Source: Mansonella perstans
Lineage: Eukaryota; Nematoda; Chromadorea; Rhabditida; Onchocercidae
NCBI GenBank assembly: GCA_037074765.1
Contig: JBAMDO010000247.1
Coordinates: 1-64,000, forward strand
Length of the DNA stretch: 64,000 nt
Reading direction: 5' to 3'
The position numbers and the translations under genes are program-made. Below, piece by piece: positions 36,301 through 48,728 of the stretch. The first letter of the stretch is position 1. Every line of letters begins with the position of its first letter. The notes under the pieces were generated by a model. That model was not told where the DNA came from and made no database searches. It was given only the letters and a program-made list of their open reading frames with translations.

Positions 36301-39300
36301 AAAAAGCTTATAGTAACATGTTCTTAAATTCTATCTTTATAAACAAACATCCATTAAAAAAAAAAAAAGAAATCAACTTGCCTGGTATAGGTAGAGCTAA
36401 AAGACAATAATGAAACAAATCCGAAAAGACAAACAGCGCCAGCTAGCATGCCTAGACGATTACTGTTGTTTTGATTATTGGCACTTGATGTCGATTTCAA
36501 CAGTTCATTCTGAAATTGAAATCTTACTACTAGAAGAAATTTAAATAGAAAATAAAAACGAAACATATCAATTGATAAATCACAATACACTGAATTACGA
36601 TATAATCTCTTCAAAACTAATTCAGCTCTTCGATGTTTGTTTTTCTGCCTGCCGACTTAATTTTCTCCAGAAGAGAACAAAAATTTGAGTTTCTGAGTTT
36701 ATAAATAATCGGAATCCGTTTCAGCCCGCATATCAGCCAGTGTAGCTTTCCACTGACGAGGGAACTTTTTCGATATTAAAAGTTGCAATGATTTCTCTCA
36801 AATTAGCAACACGAAATAAAACAGATGGTGAGTGTAAATTAACACGCGATAACTACTCGCAAAATACAATGAAATTTATCAAATTTTCTGATGGATATAT
36901 GTTTACCAGCAAATTATTAACACTCCTAGACTTTTCATAGCTTACTGAACTGTGCCCAGTATGCTTCTTAAGATTAAAAATTGTTAAAATAACACTTATG
37001 AATTCGCTCTGTCAGATACAATCTGAGACAAATCAAACACATAATTTTGTTACCCATTTATCATATTGGTTTGTATGCAGTTTAAGATAATATGTACCTC
37101 TCTTCGCAAAGTTTCAATACTTTCTTTTAAAATTCCGATTTCGTTTTTTAATTTCTCGATAATGACATCCTTGTTAGCCAAATTTCGTTTCATTTCATTG
37201 ATTTCCTATAATATTCAGTGGGATAAGACAGAAGAAAAACTGGGAAGATAGAAAGATTTGTGCATTATATCATCCTCAAACTAACATTTTTTTTTCGAAT
37301 TCGTGAAAGCTGCGCTGAATATCGATTCCGTATTTTCCTGTCTTCTTTTTTACGATCATAATCCTAGGAAGGTTGACAAAATGCAGGCAAGGCGTTATGT
37401 CAATAAAAATTTTGTATGTAGAGTAACATTGTTATTAAAACGATGCAAAAAAAATGTTCCGAAGAGAAATCTCTATCGATGAATCACAAAATTACGTAAG
37501 AAAAAAGGTTTCAAATGAATCGCCTAAAAAAGAATACGATTTCTTTGTGAGATGGTATCAGAATCATCAGCCTTTTTTTGGTGGTTCGGTATCGAAAATG
37601 GTAAATAAACTGGGAGGAAAACGAAAGAACTTAAATAAAATTGTGCAAAAAGTAACAGCAATAAAACAATTCCGTGAAATTTTACAAATTTCATGGTAAG
37701 TGTTCAGGAATTAAACGTATGACCGAACACGTGTGAAAGATACTGAAGTTCTTCACAATATGAAACATTAACTTACATCTAGGACTACAAAACCTACCGG
37801 AAAATGAACATCCGCTTTGGTATTTCGTTCTGGCCCGAGATGATGTGCGACACCATTTGATAATGTATTGAAAAGTTTATTCACAGGCGTAAATACAGTT
37901 GCATTTACATTCTAGGAAAGTGGGAACATTCTAGAAGACTACTTAGTCCATTTTAAAAATGGAAAACATGTGTGAAGAAAAAAACCATAGGTGGTACAAA
38001 TAAAGTTATGATACAGTAAAGTAATGCCAGTATTTTTGAAGTAACCTTAACAGGAGCGATAGTAAATGCTGGCGCTGGTGACGGCACTTCATGTTTTGGT
38101 GACAGTATCCGTTGCTTATTTTGATTGACAGCTTCTTGAGACTAAATTGAAATATCTAAATTAATGCCTTTCTTGAGACTAAATTGAAATATCTAAATTA
38201 ATGCCTATATTTACTTTCAAAAAAAAAAGAAAAGCAATAAATTCATGCAAATTATATCTGAAGTAAATTCTCTAAACATTTTTAGTGTCTTGAAATTCAC
38301 CTTAACAAAACTAACGTTAGTTGCTGCCGACATAATGCAAATCATTGGCTGACTTGACGTACTTCTACTATTCGCAACAATCTAGAAAGTTCCTATTGAT
38401 AATGTTTAAGCATATTTTTCAAATTCAATCAATATTTTATGGTTAAAATTACAGTGAGCGTCATTTCTAAATTTTGAATATATTTATAAAATCTTTTCTA
38501 TACCAAAAACAACAAAAATATGATATAGAGCAAAAAATAGCGTTACCAGAAGAATGGAACAAGCACATAGAACATAAAATATAGAGAAAAACTGCATGAA
38601 AACTAACAAGAAGTCTCCTGCTATTGAAATGATTTTAACAGTTAAGAAAAATTGCTTATATCAGGAAAGCCTGGCTACAAACCTGTTGGAGAGGGATCTG
38701 AACAGGAACAAGGCGACTTAGATTGGGTGCTACAGCGAATTTCGTTTCCGTCTGATGTGTTTGTTTTGGCTGGATGTTTGTGACTGGATCGCTAACAGCA
38801 ACACTCTGATCCTTCAAAAACTTGCATGGAGTGTTTTTTTTATCTGTTTTTTTTCTTTATTCTTGAAAAATCAGACAAAATAACACTTTCTTTTTTTTGA
38901 AAATCTGACTAATGCTAGTAAGGTCCGTTCAATTATTCGATTATGAGCTGATAATGTCATTATCGGCTCGTGATAAATTTCTAAGAAGAAAATGATGACT
39001 GTCAAATTTATTAATTTTAATCGAATTCTGTCCGTAAAAACATCAGTTTACATAAGTAAGCAATTACTTAGATAAATACATACATCTGATGTGGAACATG
39101 TTGGTGAATAATTTCCGGAATCACTGGTGGATGGTGAAGCATTATTATAAAATATTTGATTGATGAAATCCTTATCAAGCATAATATCATCGAAATTCAA
39201 CGAATTATCCATTGCAAATATTTCACTGCTATCCTGCGAATTCAAATCCAATCCCAAATTATTAACAATTTCCGAATGCTGGAAATAATTATGATGAAAT

Positions 39301-39523
39301 CAATAATATATAAAAAGCATATGCTACATTGAACTGGTGGAAAAAAATGAAAGAAGCATATAATTTGTTACTTTAGAAATTTTTATTAATACTTGGACAT
39401 CAATGATTCATTGTCCTATATAATTCATTATTCATTAAGAAAGAATTCAAAAAACTGGAAAAGATGAAGAACAAGCTGATAACCACGAACTGATTAAAAG
39501 TTAATTTTGTCAGATTACTGATT

Positions 39524-39559
<36 letters not shown>

Positions 39560-39682
39560 AACCTGATCACTCTTTTGTTCCTTGACACTGCTGAGATTAA
39601 TATCAGAATTAATTGGCGAAAGCAAATTTATAAAGTGAAATTGATCAAAATTCTCCAACAAACAACTATCATTAAAATCCAT
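33305..39682 (-). CDS. atf-6: ATF-6, membrane-anchored bZIP transcription factor
   Basis: Exons: 39563-39682, 39084-39278, 38683-38811, 38301-38381, 38046-38141, 37798-37911, 37286-37363, 37098-37205, 36382-36509, 36139-36271, an exon from 36067 (end uncertain), 35858-35928, 35013-35189, 34620-34733, 34256-34418, 33875-33976, 33305-33403. This gives 640-671 residues; human ATF6 has 670. The N-terminal half is an acidic Ser/Thr-rich activation region. The bZIP basic region (about 246-271) has the N-x7-R signature in RNRYSAQLSRIRKK, followed by a leucine-zipper helix (272-307). One membrane segment follows (326-344, LGMLAGAVCLFGFVSLLSF). The lumenal part carries LTEAMKLNNDVFAWINRH, REDTLYIVAMK, NYYLLPATDRN and LQPRMALILPA, all characteristic of the ATF6 lumenal domain. 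In relatives, ER stress sends ATF6 to the Golgi, where two proteases free the bZIP part to activate chaperone genes. The TM exon ends in a GC donor. Confidence 0.92.
36376..36388 (-). other. GC 5' splice site after the atf-6 transmembrane exon
   Basis: The junction reads TACCAG|GCAAGT, a perfect consensus except for C in place of T. Phase 2 is required on both sides and is met by this donor and the acceptor at 36271. Confidence 0.75.
37454..37699 (+). CDS. unassigned 81-codon ORF antisense inside an atf-6 intron
   Basis: The frame runs from ATG at 37454 to TAA without splicing, inside the intron between atf-6 exons 37798-37911 and 37286-37363 and on the opposite strand. The product would be basic, with an aromatic patch (EYDFFVRWYQNHQPFF) and a Lys-rich tail. 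It is free of the homopolymer repeats that create most spurious frames here. No family is recognised and no promoter or poly(A) signal was seen, so this may be chance. Confidence 0.25.
   Translation: MFRREISIDESQNYVRKKVSNESPKKEYDFFVRWYQNHQPFFGGSVSKMVNKLGGKRKNLNKIVQKVTAIKQFREILQISW
38133..38206. repeat. perfect 37-base tandem duplication covering a 3' splice site
   Basis: Two identical 37-base copies (38133-38169 and 38170-38206) each contain the end of an atf-6 intron, the ATTTAG acceptor and the first nine bases of the exon. Confidence 0.9.
39525..39557 (+). repeat. 33-base poly-A run beside the atf-6 exon 1 donor
   Basis: Uninterrupted A on the plus strand; in the atf-6 transcript it is a U-run starting five bases into intron 1 (CAG|GTTTC then T). 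Confidence 0.9.
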
Positions 39683-40764
39683 TGAAGAACCGGGAATAGT
39701 TTATAAAATAATTGCAAAGAATAAACAGAATAATCCTGAAATTTAATCGAATAAGCTAAAAAAAGAAAATATTGGGAATGTAAAATGAAATAAACCGAAA
39801 ATTATTATATAAATACATTATTTTAAAACGATAAATAAAATGATGAGATATTCTAAAATTAAAATCATTAAATAAACTGAAAAATTACACAATGTACAGT
39901 TACTGTCCCATTCTTTCCACTATACATAGATGTAATAGTTTTAGAAAAATGTAAACTGGAAATAAAATATAATTGAAAATGAAATCGTTTAGGAATGGAA
40001 ACGAAATAAATTTACAAAGGATTAAGAAAAATTAGAAATATTCACATGTTTTAAACGGTAACGTAGCGTAAACGTGAAAAGATTAGCAAAAATTATGGGA
40101 CAAAGAAAAGAGTGAAAATTCAAATATTTCTGATGATATTAAAGAATGAAAATATCGAAATACTTAAAAACTGTAATAGAGAAAAAGAATTAGTGATAAG
40201 AAACAATAAAAATAATCAATGAAATTATCACAATGATACAGAGAGTTCTCTTCTCTTTTTGTGTCACCAAATTATTCGATCATTTCACATAATTTTTGCA
40301 ATTTGTCTTTCAGCCCAATCAAGCGGGAGTTTTGAAAAAATTAATTTGAAATATTACAAAGTAAAAAAAATTTTTTATGTGTAGTATTGTTATGATTGAT
40401 TAAATTAATTATTGCACGTTACAGTGCACGTGCGTACGTCATCTTAACTCTTCCACTGAATAATAGTGATATTGTACTTTAAATTAGCGATAAAAGAATA
40501 AGCGCGTGAACTTATCCTTATGTGACCTAGTAGTTTTTTTCGTTTAATATCGATCGAAGTAAAGCGGGATCTTTTTTCATATCTTACCATATTTCATCTT
40601 ATCCGTTCTTACGGACCATCGCATAACTCTGAGATATTCTGAAATTATTTGAGGAAAATCAATTCTTCCCTTATTGTTATTATTATTAATTATTAATTAT
40701 TATTATTATTAATTATTATTATTGTTATTATTATTATTGCTATTATTGCTATTATTATTATTAA

Positions 40765-40817
<53 letters not shown>

Positions 40818-41033
40818 ATTATTATTATTATTATTATTAAATTATTATTATTATTATTATATTACATTGCGGCAAAAGTATTAAGTGGAAAAGAGAAGAT
40901 AATTTGGGTAATTGTCCCATCTTTTTGTTGAGCAGGAGAGAATCTTTATGATGGCAAAAATAAATAGGTGAGATTATTTATAATGAAGTTGATAAAGTTA
41001 TACTAAGAGATGTTTTGTGTTTCAGTTTCAAAA
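39683..41033. promoter_or_regulatory. divergent promoter region of atf-6 and lin-5
   Basis: The 1.35 kb between the two start codons has no supported exon. It contains a cluster of ACGT words at 40413-40441, including GTACGTCA at 40434-40441 (TGACGTAC on the minus strand), which matches the core of CRE/UPR-element sites bound by ATF/CREB factors. An ATT microsatellite lies at about 40675-40865. Binding is inference. Confidence 0.4.
40675..40865. repeat. TTA/ATT trinucleotide microsatellite
   Basis: Almost continuous TTA repeats with a few TAA/GTT/GCT interruptions, in the atf-6/lin-5 intergenic region. Confidence 0.9.
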
Positions 41034-44000
41034 ATGGATTCAAAACGGACAAGTGCAATCAAACGTTGGGTTAGTTTTATTGCTATTATTATTACTATTA
41101 TCATTATTATTATTGTCATCAATGTTATTGTTGTTACTACTGTTATTATTTGAAATTATAATTATTTACTGTTATTATATTATTATTTATTGTTTTATTA
41201 TAGTATTATTATTTATTGTTTTATTGAACGCTGTTTGCATTGCAATATTACATTATGTGTGGGATATTTTATGTCGTAGATTTAGAATTTCATTGTTTGC
41301 GCGATTTCGAGGAATAAGTATAGCGGGAATTTCTTACTTTAAACATGGACAATAGTAAAAGTTATTTTCTCTTCAGATACCTTTAATTTTCAGCTGAATT
41401 TTTTCTTTTGCAATTAAATTATTGCTATTCTACGTGAATCTTACTCCAAATCATTTCATCGTATTCTTTATTATTCATCTGGCATAATTTCTGCCATACT
41501 TATTTCTTGTTTGATTTCAGATCTCTTAAAATTTAAGTTAATCGATTATCTTTGTTCAATAAGTTAATCTGTTATCATCACTGTTGAATCCGGTATCTAT
41601 AATATGCTAATATTGCTAATGATTAGGCAGAAATTCAAATATTAGTTTTATTTTTTGTTGAAATATTTATTGCAGTTCGAGCAGTTACTGAATACAAAAT
41701 TAGGTGTTGATCCAGTGGATGGTTGGGCTCTGCTTTATAAGAGACACATATCCGTTATAAGTCATCTCGTGTGAGTTTTTTTGGTGTTACTGAGAATCAT
41801 AATTAATACAATCCAAGAGTCAAAGAAAAAATGATAATTCCTGACAGCGATGCATCTTTCCAAAGTGCGGTTAAATTTCTAAATATTCGCCTTAAATTTT
41901 TAGTAGTACTGGCAAATTCAAAAAATGCGAAGAAAAGTCGAGCCAAGATGCATATATGAAGGCATATCAGATCTTAATGGATCAAATGACGGATGCTTCG
42001 TTTCTTGAGCATTTGAAGCCAGAGTTAGCAGCGAAGGGTGATAATTTTGAGGTGGCCAAGTTTTTGGTTGTTTTCTTGAATGAGTTACGAATAAGTTTGG
42101 AAGCGGTTTTCGAAGAAGACTATGGGCTAACTGAAGAAGAAAATAAGCATATTGGAGCGGTACTGCGTTATTTGGAAGATCGTCAAAACTGGGATCCTTA
42201 CGAGTCTTGGCCTGCAGTGCTATTCCAGAACGATGATGAATCTATGGGTTTGAAAGGATTTGTTACTCCCAAGGTTTGGTTCATCTGTGTTTCAGTACTT
42301 TCTCAAATTTCTAACAACATCAGGTTTCATTTTGCACCAGACAAATTGATTTGTTAAAGGATAGTTCTTTCAACAAATATTATTGTTAACTTGGTTTTTC
42401 CTTAAAAAATTAAGTTTTCTAGATTCATCGATCGAATAATTGTGCACTGGCAATAAGCGAAAAAGTGGGTATAAGACGTAGCCCACTTTCTGAAATCGTT
42501 TGCTCTCCTCGTTCACGTGAACTACGAGTAATACGTGAGAAGGACAGAACAATAAAGGTTTTTACCTTCTTTTTTCTTTTAATATCTTTGGCACTTTGTG
42601 AAATGTTTCTCAATGAAAATTATTGATAATTTAGATTTTAAGTGAACAATTTAGACTCTAAGTGAACAATGCAAACTACTCGAGTATGAAAAAGACGATT
42701 TGGAAAGCTCGCTAAAAACTGCTAATCAGGAAATTAAAAGACTTACAAAGAGGTTGTCTTACGAATTTTCTCTTTAACTGCTGCATCCTTTCGTTTCACT
42801 ACTTTTTCGCATACTGTTAATTTTATTCCACTATCTACTTCTCATGTCAGTATATAATCAATGCTTCCTAGTAGTTAGCTACCTTTACTATCCTTCATCT
42901 TCCGCAACAAACTGTTATGTAATATTGGTCTTACAAATTATTTTAACGTTTATTTATGAGTTATAGCCTTAACGAAGTAAGTGGCGCTGTCAGTGAGAAA
43001 GATGCACGATGTCATAATCTAAGTGCAGAATTAGATGATTGGCAAACTAAAGCAGCTGCATCTGAGGAAGAAAATAACCAATTAAAACAACAGCTGAAGA
43101 TTGCAAAACAGCAGTTGCACACTATTCAGGTGAAATTATTAATTATTAAAAGCACAAACTTTGTCATAAATTAATATCAAAAAAAAGCATACATTGAAAA
43201 CGACTACTAGTCGGATTTATTACAATAAAAATTACAGTTCGAAATTTATGAATCAAGAATTGAAGTAATAAAAATAGCAAAGTCATTTATTAGCATTATG
43301 AATGGGATTTTTCGCTGACAAAAAATGAGTTGCACTGAATGCAAACAAAAGAAAATATCTGCTTGTGCTTACTGCTAATGGATATGAATAATGTATTTAT
43401 TTGATGAATTAATTATAGTGTCTATTTTAATCAATATTTAAATTTAAAAAAGAAAATGTTTTCATAACTGCAGTAGCTATTGATTAATGTAGGATTGAAA
43501 TTCTTTTCTAAAGTATATCTGTCGCAAAACAACTTTACCTTTTTTTTTTTTTTTTATGATTTCAAAGCAGATTATTATAGAGACAATTGCGTGAAGCTGA
43601 ATTTGACATTTCGTCCAAACAAAGAGCCGTTGAGAGCTGGGAAAAAAATGCGACACTGGAGGAACAGTGGCGGTTAAAAATGGAAAGAGAACGAGAGGAG
43701 CTTTTGCAAGTGTGCAAAATACATAGTACATTATGTATACTCTTGCCGAAGATCTGAATGAAATCTTTTACTACATATAGTTTTATTAAAGGAACTTGAA
43801 ATAACACGACTCTCGAAAGCATCTGCCGAGGAGCGACTGCTACGCCTCACAACTAGCGATGAAGCAGAAATCACAGAACTACGAAACATTATCGATGGAC
43901 TGCGATTGGACGTGAAAGAAGCTGTATGTTAAATTTTGAATGTATATGAGTTATGTTAGTGTAGCACTTAGTGAAGTTTTATGATTGTAGCGACGAGAAA

Positions 44001-46415
44001 AAGACGAAGCACTAATCAGTCAGGATGAAAGATTGAGGATCAAGGAATTGGAGATTGCAAAGTCTACCGTTTTGATTGCAGAAATGAAAAAACAGCTAAG
44101 TGTTGCTCAGCTTTCTGTCCGGAACATCCGCAGTTTGGCTGTTCAGGTATTATTGCTGCTTCTTTTTGTAAGACTCGATTTTATTTTAATTTTAAAAATC
44201 CAAGTCATCTATTGATTCAGTGCAATCCATTTAATAAATATCGAATTTATGAGTCTAGTGAAACACATTGCCAAAAGAATAACATTGCCAAAACGCTGAC
44301 TGAGTTGTTAATACTTTTAAATATTTAAAATATGAAGCGGAAAACTGTATGCTTTTAGATACGGAAGCTTTGTGGGGAATTGGAAAACAAGCGGACCGAA
44401 ATTCAAGGTCTGCGACTTTTGCTCACTGGTATCCAGAATGGATATCAAGCTTTGCAAGAAGAGAATGCACAAAACAAAACAATGATTGAAAGTCTACGAA
44501 ATAATGTATTTTTTTCTCGTTAACTACATAACGATTGTTTTTTTCTGAATGATCGCAGTAATGAATTTCTTTATCAAATCAACGGGAGAGTTTAGTTTTC
44601 GGGACGTATGTTGCATTTGTAAGTTTATTGATAAAAAGAACAAAATAGAATATTTTATCTTGACCATATGATGTCTTGTTCTTTGTTTACATTCTATAAC
44701 TAATGGAAAATTCGTTATTATTATAGGTAACGATAAGCGAATATCAATCGAAGGCGTTAGCTGCATCATTGGAGGATCAGCGGAAGAAGGTATGTGTAAA
44801 ATGAACAAAAGTCATTGTTATTCAGATTCAAAGTTCATAAAATTTCTGTTTTAGCATTTAGAAGCAATGGTGGCAAAGCAGGAAATTTTAAATGAAAAAC
44901 AACGAATGCTTTCGGAAGCATGGAATCAGTTGAATAGCGCCGTTGAACGCAATTTGCATTTAGAAGAAGAGTTGACACGGCGAGATGGTATATTTTTCTA
45001 ACATTTCAAGAGTTTTAGAATCCCCAAATTTAGATGCTATTCGTTAGCAATACATTCAATCCATTTAGCGATTAACCAGTTGTTTCGTATCATTTGTTCA
45101 TCTCCAACGAATATAATATATCACTTAGGTATAGCGTCGCTCATAATAAAGAAGTAGGAGTTTACGAAATTCATAAAAAAAAAGAGAATTTTAATACATT
45201 AGTTCTCTTTGAAAGTATCCAATAGTTTCAGTTGCATACCACATTCTTGAGCAACGCCTTGCTTCTGCGGAAGAGAGATGTTCAACAATTTCTCAACGTT
45301 TTTCGATCAGTAACAGTACTCTGGATAGTAAGCCAGTTGAAGAAACAGCCAAAATAAATTATCACTTTTCGGAAGTCGTAGGTAATGCTTACTTTGATAT
45401 TTTATCTCATAAGCAATAATGTACTACTTCACGTGTTTGTACATTGAAGACACGTATGTAGTTCTAAACTGATTTTCTAAAAAAATTCATCAGTGAAAGC
45501 TGGGAGAATTTAAAAGTCCTTCTATAGTTTAAAAAAAAGAACTAAATTATTGCAGACGTGTCATCTGGTGCATTGCCTCATGAGTTCCATCCACTTCCGG
45601 AAGTTGAAGATGAGAATGATATGCTATCGTCATCATCTGTCAGTGGTGATCCATATATGTTGAAGGTGGAACCGCAGAGCGGTAAGCTGATCACAGCGAA
45701 TGAGTAATTTTTATTTCATTTAATCATAATTTTTGCAACTTTCTTCATAACTTTCAACTTCGATAAATTGTTTCTCATGCTAATGACTTTTTTATTTGAA
45801 AGGTTTTGCAAAAATAAGAAATGTTTGTGGAGGAATGCTTGTTTAAGGCAAGAGGAATTCAATACTTCCGTGGATAGTGAACGTTTGGCTGAATTAAGCA
45901 GACGTAACAAAACATTACCACCACATATGCGTTCAACTTATGCGACGGAATTAACATATGCTGCAAAGCGCTTCTCGCCTGAAAGACTCGAAGATGAGCT
46001 CAAAAATCCCAAGAATTTTACACCACATTCACATAAGAGTGGTGCTGGCGATGCTTCCAGCTTAATATCACCAGCTAACTTTTCCAAAACAAAGGTTGGT
46101 AATTTCGTAATTACTTGCACAGGTTTTTCCATACAATTAATTGTATTGAATAAAGCGGCAAAATTTTCGACTTAGAAAATTTTCTTGTTAAAATCATGAA
46201 TTAATTAGATTTTAAAGGCTATTATTTGTAAAAGATTTACTAAAATTTATAGATCAACTAACTGATAAACATTGTTGATTTTTTCTTTGTTTCAGTGTGT
46301 TTCACGATCACTGCGCAGTGTAAAAAAACATTTCGGTAAAATATTGCAGGAGGCGAATTCATCCAGGACGAGTGTAACCAATAAGGATTATAATCCATTA
46401 AGATGGAAAAACTGA
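41034..46415 (+). CDS. lin-5: LIN-5/NuMA-like spindle-positioning coiled-coil protein
   Basis: Sixteen exons in consistent phase give 764 residues (C. elegans LIN-5 is about 820): 41034-41069, 41676-41770, 41904-42273, 42423-42557, 42655-42752, 42967-43129, 43581-43709, 43792-43923, 43991-44146, 44359-44505, 44727-44789, 44855-44987, 45232-45381, 45556-45681, 45853-46094, 46296-46415. Residues 1-167 look like the N-terminal Hook/calponin-like domain of NuMA (MDSKRTSAIKRWFEQLLNTK, then VDPVDGWALLY). A short Ser/Arg linker follows, then coiled coil from about 213 to 620. Near residues 654-673, RLAELSRRNKTLPPHMRSTY matches the LGN/Pins-binding motif of NuMA. In relatives this protein links G-alpha/GPR (LGN) at the cortex to dynein and pulls on the spindle. 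Exon 1 is only 36 bases and follows a TTTCAG site, suggesting trans-splicing at 41025. Exon 15 uses a weak acceptor (GGCAAG). The gene name is by motif and architecture, as coiled coils diverge quickly. Confidence 0.75.
42631..42670 (+). repeat. 20-base near-tandem duplication giving two 3' splice sites
   Basis: TTAGATTTTAAGTGAACAAT is followed directly by TTAGACTCTAAGTGAACAAT. Only the second acceptor (ending 42654) leads into the open frame; the first gives a TAA after eight codons. Confidence 0.8.
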
Positions 46416-48728
46416 ATGGTCTTAATTGATTGTTATATTCCAATGAAAAGTAAATGTGTCTAGGTAGAAATTAGATTAAAATTTCTATTTCAACTTTTTA
46501 ATATCACATATTATGCATAATTTTGTTTCAGCCTATCTTTTGATTAGGATGTGATATTTGAATCTCATGAATTATTCGATCACTGCAATTATCGTTCTAC
46601 TTGAACTAGTTTTGTTTATTTTTCATAATAGCAGTGAAAATTGAAAAATCAAAAATTAGATGAAATTTTTTTATTTTGAAGTTTGTTGAATTTTTTATCA
46701 GTTTATTACGTATATTATTATACGTATTGATTACTTAGCAATTTTGTATCGTTTTCATTGCATCTCACAAATTATTAATGCTGTAAATATCAATTATATA
46801 AATGTTCATATCAGATGTGATTGTGATTCATAAAGTTCTGGAAGTTTCATTGGTAATATATTAATTAATAGGATGATAGCTTCATCGACTATTAATGATC
46901 GATAAGTCGATGGATACGATTTCTTGAAAAAAAAGCCCAGCTACGGGAAATACATATCTATTGAAATGTTATATGATCTATTATCATATAAAAAAAGTGT
47001 TTGCTTCTATCAACAAATAATAATGCTGAGTTGTCCTATGATACGGTTCCGACAAGTAAATCGATTAGATTCCATTACTGATCTTTGATAAGTCAATTGA
47101 AATTATCAAAAAATCGGAAACATTTAAAATATCTTAGGTAAATTATATATTTTTTTGTCAAATCACAATTACCTAAATGGTAAAGAGAGTAATTTTTTAA
47201 TTTAAAGTCATTTTTTTACATGCACCACTTTATTTGCTAGAATGAAACAAAATTTTTTGAATAGACTGAATTTTTTTTCAATCTAAGAAAACAAATTTTT
47301 TCCCTTAGCAATTCTGCAAGAAAATTTCAAATTTCTGAATAGATTGAATTTTGACTGCAAATTTTTGATTTTCATGTTTGCACTTTTTTTTTTAATTTTT
47401 AATAAAGTTATTGAAAACAGCAATTTGTAAGAGACAGGGAAATTGCAAATTACTTTAAATTAGGATTAAAAATTAAATTTTCTTTTTACGCTTTTTTAGT
47501 TTTATTAAATTTATTTGTTTTCAGATATTTTAAATGAATTCGGTTGAAATGATTATTTTGCTGGGAAAAAATAATTTTTAATTCCATCATTTTTTTCATG
47601 CTTCAACCATATTTAATCATTTCAATTATGCTTATCAACAGTGTCGTACCATACTTATCACAGCGCTGATAACGTTTATCATAATGCTTATCAATCATGA
47701 AATGTATATTAACATCGAATAAAATTGAAACTGAATTATTTGTGTGCTTAAACCATACTACAAATTCTATAGATCAATAATCGTATTTTTAAATTATCAG
47801 TAGTGATAATAGTAAATATATCAATAACAACGATATCACTGTTTGTTATCGCAGGATTAATATCATTATCATCGTCAACAGTATCATCGACATAGTCACT
47901 ACGATCATTATCACCATCGATTTCACGATAATTCATTGAGTAAATCATTATTTATTTTCACTTCTACTCAATACAGCGTTTTCCAGTTTCCTATTGCTAA
48001 TGATCTTGTGATTTGATGTAGGAAAACGTTGCAGAGGAAAAAAGAAATTTCAAATTTGACAATTTGAAAATCTAAAAAAAAATTCATTTTTTCATTTGCT
48101 TTTTTTTTTTAATTTATTTCATCAAATTTTAACTAACAAATTTATTGTCTTGCAATTTTTCTTTAATTTAACAGAAAATAGTTCAGAAAATAAACAATAA
48201 TTTGAAATACTTCTTTAGCGATTTTTGATAATCAACTTATCACTTATCAGTTATATAGCAATCATTTAGTTGATAAAATGAAATATTTATTAAATAACCG
48301 TTTGTACTTTAATATTTCAATAAATGAAATTGAATAGCAAGTATGAAATTTTAAATGTTCAAATGTTCCTTCAAATATTTTCCATGCACTAGTTTTTTTA
48401 ATAAAAGTTCAAAACAATGATGTCAAATTAATTAATTGCTCTTTATTTTTGTTGTTTCCAAAAAACTGCAAAAGTAAGGAAAGCGAAAACAAGCCATCAT
48501 TCCAAGTTTAATTGGAATTAAATTACGAAATTACAATGAAATTCATAAGGGAAATATTGAAATATTGAAAGTAGGAGAAAAAAGATAAAAAATTTTATAA
48601 AATTTCTGTAATGTAAAAATAAAAAAAATAAAAATATTTTTAGCGATTAATAATTTTAATTTCAACGAACAAATAAAGTTAGCTCGATTTAAATTACAAT
48701 TTGAATATTGGAATCAATTCTTGTCAAT
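46416..48728. other. convergent intergenic region, AT-rich
   Basis: The 3' ends of the lin-5-like gene and the GPCR gene face each other here. Poly-A/T tracts and TCAT/ATCA-rich patches at 47.6-47.95 kb give short spurious frames. No gene is supported. Confidence 0.5.

Noticed and set aside
41017..41355. 112-codon Leu-rich frame suggesting a membrane protein
   Set aside because: It reads through the TTA/ATT microsatellite in lin-5 intron 1; only the first 12 codons of another frame are coding.
45056..45180. Possible extra exon in the lin-5 gene
   Set aside because: Flanking exons join in phase without it and no acceptor/donor pair is convincing.
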